In this document: one piece after another, positions 1 to 5,590 of the stretch
Numbering within the stretch: position 1 is the first letter of the stretch
Layout: each line of letters begins with the position of its first letter
DNA from: an uncultured Clostridia bacterium
Lineage (GTDB): Bacteria; Bacillota; Clostridia; Christensenellales; CAG-138
Assembly: GCA_937915925.1 (NCBI GenBank)
Contig: CALGGM010000025.1
Coordinates: 1 to 5,747, forward strand
Length of the DNA stretch: 5,747 bases
Direction of reading: 5' to 3'
The notes under the pieces: model-generated
The model's input: the letters and a program-made list of their open reading frames with translations, nothing else
What the model was told of the DNA's origin: nothing
Database searches by the model: none
Translations under genes and position numbers: made by a program

Positions 1-22
1 CGGTCTCCGCTTCGCTCCGGTC

Positions 23-57
23 GGCGCTAAACGAGCGTCCACTGGACGCTCAGCGCC
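23..57. repeat. GC-rich palindrome (intergenic repeat-like hairpin)
   Basis: A 9-bp perfect inverted repeat, GAGCGTCCA (33-41) and TGGACGCTC (43-51), surrounds a single C. It is extended by GGCGCT (23-28) pairing with AGCGCC (52-57) across an AAAC bulge on the left side. No coding frame explains it. The form, a 19-nt odd-length palindrome, matches the unit at 5599-5617 at the other end of the window. It may be a dispersed intergenic palindromic repeat, or a terminator hairpin for a gene outside the window, although no T-run follows on either strand. The structure is read directly; the repeat-family status is inferred. Confidence 0.5.
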
Positions 58-82
58 CCACTACTTGCTCATGTAGGGGCGC
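53..82. repeat. Imperfect hairpin with TGTAGGGGCG motif
   Basis: CTAC (61-64) pairs with GTAG (73-76) around an 8-nt loop. The stem continues with CCC (57-59) against GGG (77-79) past a bulged A, and GCG (53-55) against CGC (80-82) past a bulged C. The right arm contains TGTAGGGGCG, which resembles CTGTAGGGACG at 5593-5603. It abuts the palindrome at 23-57, so this edge of the window is a mosaic of palindromes rather than a gene. Confidence 0.35.
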
Positions 83-104
83 GCCAATAAGTCTCGCCCC
101 CCAC

Positions 105-329
105 TTACGTTTGGGCACGACGTGCGAGGAGACTTTTGGCGCTGTCATCAAAAAATTGTTGAATTTTGGTGTTTGTGTAACCGAGTATGTAACTGGATTG
201 TGATATTCTGTAGGAGAAATGAAGCATTAATTTTTTTTCAAGTGGATGTTGAACTTTAGCGAGTAAGATGATATAGTCAACCATTGGATAACAGTCTTCA
301 GAAGAGTAGAGCAGCTGGGAATGCCACAT
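105..329 (-). CDS. Doubtful small ORF, 74 codons, unknown
   Basis: This is an open frame of 74 codons with an ATG and a TAA stop, lying downstream of the helicase gene in AT-rich DNA. An in-frame TAA lies three codons upstream of the ATG, so it cannot extend further, and no convincing Shine-Dalgarno sequence precedes it. The predicted peptide is mixed hydrophobic and polar (for example VDYIILLAKV near residues 17-26) and ends in a basic LLARRAQT tail. No signal peptide, membrane segment or motif I recognise is visible. It could be a chance frame, the remnant of an acquired gene, or a real small protein. I do not assign a function. Confidence 0.2.
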   Translation of the reverse strand: MWHSQLLYSSEDCYPMVDYIILLAKVQHPLEKKLMLHFSYRISQSSYILGYTNTKIQQFFDDSAKSLLARRAQT

Positions 330-421
330 AATATCTTAAGAAGATCGGAAGGTTATGCGCTTACACAGTCACATAATATTTACTTCACAAAGACTGATTA
401 GATATATTAATACATTCCCAA
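128..421. other. AT-rich intergenic segment
   Basis: About 290 bases are visibly much richer in A and T than the genes on the right or the palindromes on the left. Apart from the doubtful ORF at 105-329, I see no tRNA, rRNA, CRISPR array or complete mobile element. The 10-mer CACATAATAT occurs twice, at 325-334 and 370-379, but has no obvious role. The composition shift may mark a remnant of acquired DNA or simply relaxed intergenic sequence. Confidence 0.5.
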
Positions 422-448
422 TCTGCCGGACTATAGAGTCTCGGCAGA
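422..448 (-). terminator. Possible terminator hairpin overlapping the pcrA stop
   Basis: TCTGCCG (422-428) pairs with CGGCAGA (442-448), and GACT (429-432) with AGTC (437-440), giving 11 base pairs with one bulged T and an ATAG loop. On the minus strand the stem is followed by TTGGGAATGTATTAAT, which is not a clean T-run, so intrinsic termination may be weak. The helicase stop codon (433-431) lies inside the loop region. The position at the 3' end of the leftward operon supports a 3'-end hairpin role. Confidence 0.4.
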
Positions 449-2575
449 CTGGATAGGGGTCTTCCTTGGACGGCCGCGTGGCCGCTTCGGTTTCTGTTCG
501 GTTTCGTTTTTTGGTTTCGGCTTGCGGCCCCGCTTTTTCGGTTCCGGCTTTGTGCCGAGATCCGCAGGCGTCGGTTCGCGGCGGCGTGCAGGCAACGGTG
601 CGGTAAAGAAAGCGGAGCGGGCGGCCGGCTCTGCGCGGCCCGTCGTGCGTTCACGCATCTGCCGTTCCTGCGGCATGCGGATCGTATCGCCCATTTCCTG
701 CAAAAACCGCGAAGGCAGCGCGGCTTCCGTATGTCCGTACAGCGTCCGTTCTTTTGCATAGGAAAGATACAGCCGCTTCTTGGCGCGCGTTACGCCGACA
801 TAGCACAGCCGACGTTCCTCTTCAAGCTTGTCGTCGTCGTAACTCGACTGCCCGGAGGGGAAGAGCCCTTCCTCAAGTCCGCAGAGAAAGACGTTGGTGA
901 ACTCCAGTCCCTTTGCCGCATGCAGCGTCATGAGGTTGACACAGCCGTTCGTTTCGTCGACGTTGTCCGCCTGCGAGAACAGGGCGACGTTCGTCAAAAA
1001 CGCCTGCAGCACATTGCCGTCGTCCGCGGTATAGCCGCGTTCAAATTCTTCGATATAGCCGATGAACTCCTCGACGGTCTCCGCGCGGGATTCGTAGTTT
1101 TCTTTTTTATCTTCCTTGAGATACGCGTCGTAGCGGATTTCATCCAGAAGCGTGCGCGTAAAGTCTCCCAGAGACAGCTTGTCGAATTGCTCATACAGCG
1201 CTTGGAACAGATCGAGGAAGGGGAAGAACTTCGTTGCGGTGCGCGCAGGCAGATCGCCGGGATCGATGGCGGCGCTCATCAGCGGAATGTTGCGGCTGTG
1301 CGCGTTGTTGACAAGGTCGACAATGCTCTTTGCGCCGATGCCGCGCGGCGGCAGATTGACCGCGCGCAAAAACGCCTCGTCGTCCGCCGGGTTCAGGATA
1401 AGCCGCAGATACGCAAGGATGTCCTTGACCTCCGCGCGCGAAAAGAACGATACGCCGCCGTACACACGATAGGGGATCAGAAAGCTTTTCAGCATCATTT
1501 CCAGTACACGGCTTTGCGCGTGCGTGCGGTAGAGGATCGCAAAATCGTCGTACCGGCTGCCGAGCCGAGCCGCGTTCGCAATGCGCGAGCAGATATAATA
1601 CGCTTCGTCGCGTTCGTCGTTGGCCTCGTGCAAGTCGATGGGCTCGCCGCCCTTGTCGGCGGTCCAAAGCTGCTTTTCCTTGCGGCCCTTGTTGTTGTGA
1701 ATGACGGCGTTCGCGGCGTCGAGAATGCGTTCGGTCGAGCGGTAGTTCTGCTCGAGGCGGATCACCTTGCAGCCCTCAAAGTCCTTTTCAAATTCAAGGA
1801 TATTGCGAATGTCCGCGCCGCGCCACGCGTAGATGCTCTGATCGTCGTCGCCGACCACACAGAGGTTGCGGTGCGCCTTGGCCAGCAGATTGACAATATG
1901 ATATTGGGCAAGGTTCGTATCCTGATACTCGTCGACCAAAATATAACGGAAGCGCTCCCGGTATTTTTCGAGCACGTCCGGGCAGGTCTCAAACAGCCGG
2001 ATCGTAAAGAGCAGCAGATCGTCGAAATCGAGCGCGTTCGCATCCTTCAGACGCTTTTCATACAGTTTGAACGCGTCGAGCACCTGCACGGGCTGACCGG
2101 TCTCGCGCAAAAACGCAAGCGGATTGAGCGAGTGGTTTTTGGCATGCGAAAAAACGCCCTGCAGCATGCGCTTGGTGTAGACCTTGTCGTTGAAATTCAG
2201 GTCCTTGATGCAATGCCCGATCAGCGATTGCTGATCCTGCTCGTCATAGATGATGAAGGTTTTGCCGTAGCCGAGCTTGTCGATCTCCATGGAGAGCAGT
2301 CTCGCGCAGAAGCCGTGAAAGGTTGCGACCCAGATGGAGCGGGCGTCGCCCGTTACCAGCCGGTCTACGCGCTCGCGCATCTCCTTTGCGGCTTTGTTGG
2401 TAAAGGTCAGCGCCAGAATGCGGTACGGCGCAACGTCCTTTTCTTCGATGAGATATGCAATGCGGTGCGTCAGCACGCGCGTTTTGCCGCTTCCCGCGCC
2501 TGCAAGGATCAAAAGCGGTCCTTCGGTCGTGGTGACGGCTTCCCGCTGCTGCGGGTTCAGCTTTGAAAGATCCAT
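431..2575 (-). CDS. pcrA: ATP-dependent DNA helicase PcrA/UvrD, AT-hook-like tail
   Basis: This is a superfamily 1A 3'-5' DNA helicase that unwinds DNA in repair and replication-fork maintenance in the cytoplasm; PcrA is the Gram-positive UvrD counterpart. All SF1A motifs are visible in order: Q motif LNPQQREAV (6-14), Walker A AGAGSGKT (25-32), motif Ia (54-70), Ib TFHGFC (85-90), Walker B VDEYQDT (214-220), motif III VVGDDDQSIYAWRGA (240-254), motif IV IRLEQNYRS (272-280), motif V around LHAAKGLEF (551-559) and motif VI CYVGVTRAKKRL (591-602). At 714 aa the length is near normal. However, residues after about 630 look disordered and basic. They carry KKRGRKPKPK (680-689) and KRPRGRPRK (697-705), which resemble AT-hooks, instead of a recognisable Tudor-like C-terminal domain. 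The ATG is set by GAGGAA (2584-2579), which overlaps the TGA of the upstream DUF4364 gene, implying co-transcription and possible translational coupling. Family assignment is very secure; PcrA rather than another UvrD-like paralogue is inferred from the phylum. Confidence 0.95.
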   Translation of the reverse strand: MDLSKLNPQQREAVTTTEGPLLILAGAGSGKTRVLTHRIAYLIEEKDVAPYRILALTFTNKAAKEMRERVDRLVTGDARSIWVATFHGFCARLLSMEIDKLGYGKTFIIYDEQDQQSLIGHCIKDLNFNDKVYTKRMLQGVFSHAKNHSLNPLAFLRETGQPVQVLDAFKLYEKRLKDANALDFDDLLLFTIRLFETCPDVLEKYRERFRYILVDEYQDTNLAQYHIVNLLAKAHRNLCVVGDDDQSIYAWRGADIRNILEFEKDFEGCKVIRLEQNYRSTERILDAANAVIHNNKGRKEKQLWTADKGGEPIDLHEANDERDEAYYICSRIANAARLGSRYDDFAILYRTHAQSRVLEMMLKSFLIPYRVYGGVSFFSRAEVKDILAYLRLILNPADDEAFLRAVNLPPRGIGAKSIVDLVNNAHSRNIPLMSAAIDPGDLPARTATKFFPFLDLFQALYEQFDKLSLGDFTRTLLDEIRYDAYLKEDKKENYESRAETVEEFIGYIEEFERGYTADDGNVLQAFLTNVALFSQADNVDETNGCVNLMTLHAAKGLEFTNVFLCGLEEGLFPSGQSSYDDDKLEEERRLCYVGVTRAKKRLYLSYAKERTLYGHTEAALPSRFLQEMGDTIRMPQERQMRERTTGRAEPAARSAFFTAPLPARRREPTPADLGTKPEPKKRGRKPKPKNETEQKPKRPRGRPRKTPIQSAETL

Positions 2576-2578
2576 AGA

Positions 2579-2585
2579 TTCCTCA
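2579..2585 (-). promoter_or_regulatory. pcrA ribosome binding site overlapping upstream stop
   Basis: On the minus strand, GAGGAA lies 3 nt before the helicase ATG and shares bases with the TGA of the DUF4364 gene (2585-2583). This fixes the helicase start and leaves only 7 nt between the genes. Ribosomes finishing the first gene would be placed directly at the second start, so coupling is likely but not shown. Confidence 0.7.
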
Positions 2586-3122
2586 TTCCCGCTCCGGCTG
2601 TTTCAGCAGAGCGTCCCAGACAAAATTGTATATCGGTTCGCTGCTCTCTTCCCAATGACTGCGCATTTCGATCGCCTGCTCTTCACTCGGCGTATCGAGC
2701 GCAATGGAGAAGAACGCATGATCGTGTTCGGTCAGCACAAGATGCAGAGTGACCGTGCCGTTCGGATGCTTTTCAATGCGGCTGCTTAGCTGCGTTTCGC
2801 GCAAAAACGCGCTGCGATTGTCTTCGAGATAGGCGTCTAACTTTTTGCGTTCGTCCGCAGGCACGGTCTTGTCGAACATGTCGAGCGCTTCTCTGCCGTA
2901 ATCGGTGATCCCATAGCATTCGCCGTACGGCTTGCGCACAGCCGTCATAAATCCGTCTTCCTCGAGCTCGTTCGTTACGCTCTGGAATGTGAAATAATCC
3001 ATTTCGCTGTTGAGGATTGCCGTGCGATAGAGCTGATCGGCCGTCAAAAGCGTACCGGCCTGTTCGAGGATGTACAGGATGATGAGCTTGAATTTGGTTT
3101 CACCGTGGGTAAAGTATGGCAT
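2583..3122 (-). CDS. DUF4364 family winged-helix protein, putative regulator
   Basis: The protein has 179 residues. The N-terminal half (about 8-82) reads as a winged helix: LIILYILEQAG (13-23), LTADQLYRTAI (26-36), a recognition-helix-like segment YFTFQSVTNELEEDGFM (43-59), and the wing closing in YGITDYGREAL (70-80). The C-terminal half (about 112-173) alternates beta-like stretches (TVTLHLVL, HAFFSIALD) with a helix (SEEQAIEMRSHW) and a final helix. This layout matches the DUF4364 family of Clostridia, whose members have not been given a clear function to my knowledge. DNA binding is inferred from the fold. Translation starts at an ATG with GGAGGT five bases upstream (3133-3128) and a promoter at 3145-3173. 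It is the first gene of the operon with the helicase. It may regulate its own divergent promoter region, but nothing in the sequence proves this. Confidence 0.85.
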   Translation of the reverse strand: MPYFTHGETKFKLIILYILEQAGTLLTADQLYRTAILNSEMDYFTFQSVTNELEEDGFMTAVRKPYGECYGITDYGREALDMFDKTVPADERKKLDAYLEDNRSAFLRETQLSSRIEKHPNGTVTLHLVLTEHDHAFFSIALDTPSEEQAIEMRSHWEESSEPIYNFVWDALLKQPERE

Positions 3123-3144
3123 TACGCACCTCCATAGATGCTTT

Positions 3145-3173
3145 ATTCTACCATAAATTTCTGTATATCACAA
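3145..3173 (-). promoter_or_regulatory. Sigma-A type promoter of the DUF4364-pcrA operon
   Basis: On the minus strand, -35 TTGTGA (3173-3168) and -10 TAGAAT (3150-3145) are separated by exactly 17 nt. TGG immediately before the -10 makes an extended -10. The expected start of transcription is near 3138, which leaves a leader of only about 15 nt including the Shine-Dalgarno sequence. No attenuator fits in that space. Confidence 0.75.
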
Positions 3174-3250
3174 GTGGCGATTCTGAAAAAACAGAGTTTT
3201 CCCGGTTTGGAAGAAACGACAAAAAAGATCAGGATCTATGAAAAAGATAC

Positions 3251-3279
3251 TTTACAAGCGCAAAATGTTGTGGTATGAT
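3251..3279 (+). promoter_or_regulatory. Sigma-A type promoter of pyrR-uraA
   Basis: -35 TTTACA (3251-3256) and -10 TATGAT (3274-3279) are separated by 17 nt, and TGG precedes the -10 (extended -10). A-rich tracts just upstream (3221-3226 and 3240-3245) could act as an UP element. Transcription should start near 3286, giving a leader of about 115 nt that contains the PyrR attenuator. The -35 box lies about 77 bp from the divergent -35 of the leftward operon. Confidence 0.8.
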
Positions 3280-3296
3280 ACCAAAAATCAAAGAAA

Positions 3297-3384
3297 CCTT
3301 TAATTCGGTACGAGATGCCGGCAAGGCCAACATACACGCTTTATCGCGAACGTCTGTCTTGCTGTGCATACAGCAAGTTTTTTT
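3297..3384 (+). promoter_or_regulatory. PyrR-responsive transcription attenuator
   Basis: Three competing RNA structures can be read. The first is a PyrR-binding (anti-antiterminator) hairpin: CCTT (3297-3300) pairs with AAGG (3323-3326), and above an internal loop CGGTA (3306-3310) pairs with TGCCG (3316-3320) around the loop CGAGA. The second is an antiterminator: nine contiguous pairs (two of them G-U) between 3319-3327 and 3356-3364. The third is an intrinsic terminator at 3358-3384. The antiterminator uses both the right side of the PyrR hairpin and the left arm of the terminator, so the structures exclude one another, as in the Bacillus pyr leaders. UMP/UTP-bound PyrR should stabilise the first hairpin and cause termination. 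The loop is one base shorter than the Bacillus-type CNGNGA hexaloop. Confidence 0.88.
3358..3384 (+). terminator. Intrinsic terminator of the pyrR leader
   Basis: CTTGCTGT (3358-3365) and ACAGCAAG (3370-3377) form a perfect 8-bp stem with loop GCAT, followed at once by seven Ts (3378-3384). It lies between the pyrR promoter and the pyrR Shine-Dalgarno sequence, so it acts as a conditional terminator within the attenuator rather than ending an operon. Confidence 0.9.
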
Positions 3385-3400
3385 ATGCCCGGAGGCAGCG

Positions 3401-3940
3401 ATGGAAGAACGGATCTTGGTGGATGCGCAAACGATGAACCGCATGCTGATGCGTCTTTCGCATGAGATTATCGAGGGGAACGGCGACGGTGACGAGCTGT
3501 ATCTTGTCGGGATCAAGCGCCGCGGCGTGCCGCTGGCACAGCGGCTGAAGGCAAATATCGAACGGTTTTCGGATATCAAGGTCGGGCTCGGCGCGCTGGA
3601 TATCACACTGTATCGCGACGATCTCAAGGAACTGTTCCCGATGCCGCAGGTACACGGTTCGGACATTCCGTTCGACGTCAACCGTAAGGTCATCGTACTC
3701 GTCGATGATGTTCTGTATACCGGACGCACTGCGCGCGCGGCCATGGACGCATTGATCGAACGGGGCAGACCTGCCGCGATCCGGCTTTGCGTGGCGGTTG
3801 ACCGCGGACACCGGGAACTTCCGATCTCCGCAAATTATGTGGGAAAAAACATTCCGACTTCACATGAAGAATTTGTCTCCGTGCGAACCGTCGAGACGGA
3901 CGGCGTCGACGAGATCGCGCTTAGACGCAAACCTGAATGA
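3401..3940 (+). CDS. pyrR: PyrR, pyr operon RNA-binding attenuator
   Basis: PyrR binds the pyr leader RNA in response to UMP/UTP and causes premature termination; the family also has uracil phosphoribosyltransferase activity. The protein is 179 aa, the usual family length. Diagnostic stretches are YLVGIKRRGVPLA (34-46), DITLYRDDL (67-75), the PRPP-binding loop VLVDDVLYTGRTARAAMDAL (99-118), DRGHRELPI (134-142) and YVGKNIPTS (146-154). The frame stays open upstream to an ATG at 3275. That codon lies in the -10 box and would translate through the attenuator, so the start at 3401 is chosen: it has GGAGG at 3391-3395 and gives the family N-terminus. The gene is autoregulated through the leader structures just upstream and is followed by the uracil permease 63 nt downstream. 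No residue of the PRPP motif appears to be lost. Confidence 0.96.
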   Translation: MEERILVDAQTMNRMLMRLSHEIIEGNGDGDELYLVGIKRRGVPLAQRLKANIERFSDIKVGLGALDITLYRDDLKELFPMPQVHGSDIPFDVNRKVIVLVDDVLYTGRTARAAMDALIERGRPAAIRLCVAVDRGHRELPISANYVGKNIPTSHEEFVSVRTVETDGVDEIALRRKPE

Positions 3941-3941
3941 A

Positions 3942-3963
3942 TCAAACCGCAAAGCGGTTCTGA
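3942..3963 (+). other. Intercistronic hairpin between pyrR and uraA
   Basis: AACCGC (3945-3950) and GCGGTT (3954-3959) form a perfect 6-bp stem with loop AAA. Three further pairs (TCA 3942-3944 with TGA 3961-3963) form past one bulged C. No T-run follows, so it is not an intrinsic terminator, and it lacks a PyrR-loop signature. It could be an mRNA processing or stability element that sets the ratio of the two products; that role is inference. Confidence 0.45.
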
Positions 3964-4003
3964 TAGAGACACAGCATAATAAAAGGACACAGGGAGGTAC
4001 ATT

Positions 4004-5500
4004 ATGAATCTGGTCTACAACATCAAGGACAAACCCAAATTCGGACAGACGCTGCTCTTTGCGCTGCAGCAGCTTCTTGCGATCATGGCGGCGACCATTG
4101 CGGTCCCGGCGATCGTCGGCAACGGCATGAGCGCGACCGCCGCGCTGTTCGGCGCAGGCGTCGGCACGCTCGTCTACCTGCTTTTCACTAAGTTTTCGAG
4201 CCCGGTCTTCCTCGGAAGCTCGTTCGCGTTCCTCGGCTCGATGGCTTCCGCGTTTGCGGGCGGCGTTTCCATGTCGCTCGGCTATCTCGGACTGATCATC
4301 GGCGCATGCTTCGCGGGTCTTGTGTACGTCCTGATCGCGCTTGCGGTCAAGGTCGCGGGCGTGAATTGGCTCAACAAGCTGATGCCTGCCGTCGTCATCG
4401 GACCAATCGTCGCGATCATCGGACTGTCGCTCGCGGGCAACGCGATCGGCGATCTTACCAAAGGCAATGTGAACGCGCCTACGGAAACAGTCGCTTACTC
4501 GGTCGAGGAGATCACGGAAGAGAACCCCGTTGAAAAGTACACGGACACGGTCGATGAAGAAACCGGTGTTGCGTACAGCATCATCGCAGAAGCGGACGAA
4601 ACCCATGTCGTCGTGAAGACGGTTACGCCCGGCGCGGTGCAGACAGCGTCCCCGTATCTTTGCCTTGTCATCGGCCTGATCACGCTTGCCGTCACCATGC
4701 TCTGCTCGGTCTATGGCAAGAAGATGCTGAAGATGATCCCGTTCATCATCGGCATTCTCGCGGGCTATGCGGTCGCGGCATGCTTCACGTTGATCGGCAA
4801 CGCGACCGGCACGGAGTGGATGCAGGTCATCAACTTTGACAACTTCAAGAATCTGCAGGTCTTCGCGGTTCCCGACTTTACGTTCCTGACCGCGTTCAAG
4901 GGCTTCGGCGAGCTCAACGGCGCCTATATTCTGACCATCCTTGTGGCATATGTGCCGGTTGCGTTCGTGGTCTTCGCGGAGCATATCGCGGACCATAAGA
5001 ACCTGTCCACGATCATCGGCGTCGATCTTCTCGAGAATCCGGGTCTGCACCGCACGCTGTTGGGCGACGGTATCGGCTCCTTCGCGGGCGCGATCTTCGG
5101 CGGCTGCCCGAACACCACCTACGGCGAATCCATCGGCTGCGTCGCGATCTCCGGCAACGCGTCCGTGGTCACGATCCTCTGCACGGCGATCCTTGCCATG
5201 CTCATCAGCTTCATCGGACCGTTCTCCGCGTTCCTCGCATCGATCCCGAGCTGCGTCATGGGCGGCGTCTGCATCGCGCTGTACGGCTTCATCGCGGTCT
5301 CCGGTCTCAAGATGATCCAGAAGGTCGATCTCAACGAGAACCGCAACCTGTTCGTGGTCTCCGTGATCCTGATCGCGGGCGTCGGCGGACTCACCGTCAG
5401 CTTCGGCAAGGTCAACATCACCACCGTCGCATGCGCGCTGATCCTCGGCATTCTCACGAACCTGATCCTCGGCGGCATGAAGAAGAAGGAAGAAAACTGA
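4004..5500 (+). CDS. uraA: Uracil permease, NCS2/NAT family (UraA/PyrP type)
   Basis: This is a membrane proton-coupled nucleobase transporter, most likely for uracil given its place behind pyrR. Substrate-site landmarks of UraA are present: GSSFAF (71-76, Phe74 matching E. coli Phe73), AEH (325-327, Glu326 matching Glu241), NTTYGES (370-376, Glu375 matching Glu290) and ALYG (425-428, Tyr427 matching Tyr342). Hydrophobic segments fit about 14 membrane spans, starting near residue 19 and ending near 490, with a basic KKK tail inside. At 498 aa it is some 65 residues longer than typical UraA/PyrP (about 430). Most of the excess lies in residues 153-212, a strongly acidic loop between spans 5 and 6 that should face outward. 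Position 330 is Asp where E. coli UraA has His245. The ATG has AGGGAGGT five bases upstream (3991-3998). It is co-transcribed with pyrR and so falls under its attenuator. Xanthine or another base is a less likely substrate. Confidence 0.93.
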   Translation: MNLVYNIKDKPKFGQTLLFALQQLLAIMAATIAVPAIVGNGMSATAALFGAGVGTLVYLLFTKFSSPVFLGSSFAFLGSMASAFAGGVSMSLGYLGLIIGACFAGLVYVLIALAVKVAGVNWLNKLMPAVVIGPIVAIIGLSLAGNAIGDLTKGNVNAPTETVAYSVEEITEENPVEKYTDTVDEETGVAYSIIAEADETHVVVKTVTPGAVQTASPYLCLVIGLITLAVTMLCSVYGKKMLKMIPFIIGILAGYAVAACFTLIGNATGTEWMQVINFDNFKNLQVFAVPDFTFLTAFKGFGELNGAYILTILVAYVPVAFVVFAEHIADHKNLSTIIGVDLLENPGLHRTLLGDGIGSFAGAIFGGCPNTTYGESIGCVAISGNASVVTILCTAILAMLISFIGPFSAFLASIPSCVMGGVCIALYGFIAVSGLKMIQKVDLNENRNLFVVSVILIAGVGGLTVSFGKVNITTVACALILGILTNLILGGMKKKEEN

Positions 5501-5519
5501 TTCCAATCAGGTCGCAAAG

Positions 5520-5543
5520 CCCGCTCCCCGGAGCGGGTTTTTT
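5520..5543 (+). terminator. Intrinsic terminator of the pyrR-uraA operon
   Basis: CCCGCTCC (5520-5527) and GGAGCGGG (5530-5537) form a GC-rich stem of up to 8 bp (probably 7 with a 4-nt loop), followed by six Ts (5538-5543). It lies 20 nt after the permease stop codon. AAA just before the stem allows partial pairing with the T-run, so limited function on the other strand is possible. Confidence 0.92.
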
Positions 5544-5590
5544 GCTGCCTTGCGATCGTGCAGAACGCACGCAATGATTAGGCGTCAAAA

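Noticed and set aside
325..379. Two copies of CACATAATAT as a repeat or CRISPR-like array
   Set aside because: Only two 10-base copies in AT-rich DNA, with no further copies or regular spacing; chance is likely.
731..2566. A 611-codon open frame on the plus strand opposite the helicase gene
   Set aside because: It is a shadow of strong codon bias in a GC-rich gene: the peptide is an Arg/Val/Ala-rich run with no motifs, and the opposite strand carries all helicase motifs.
3275..3400. Longer pyrR with the upstream in-frame ATG at 3275
   Set aside because: That ATG lies in the -10 box, upstream of the expected transcript start, and the extension would cover the attenuator; 3401 has GGAGG and gives the family length.
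3975..3980. CATAAT as an internal promoter for uraA
   Set aside because: No -35 box lies at a suitable distance, and the pyrR promoter already explains expression.
3860..5506. A 548-codon open frame on the minus strand opposite uraA and the end of pyrR
   Set aside because: The peptide is an Asp/Arg/Glu-rich composition typical of the antisense of a membrane-protein gene. It has no domain, and the sense frame is a clear permease with a good Shine-Dalgarno sequence.
5550..5574. Small hairpin with CGTGC/GCACG and TTGC/GCAA arms downstream of the operon terminator
   Set aside because: Only 5 bp plus a broken extension, no T-run, and placed after an already strong terminator; not supported as a separate feature.
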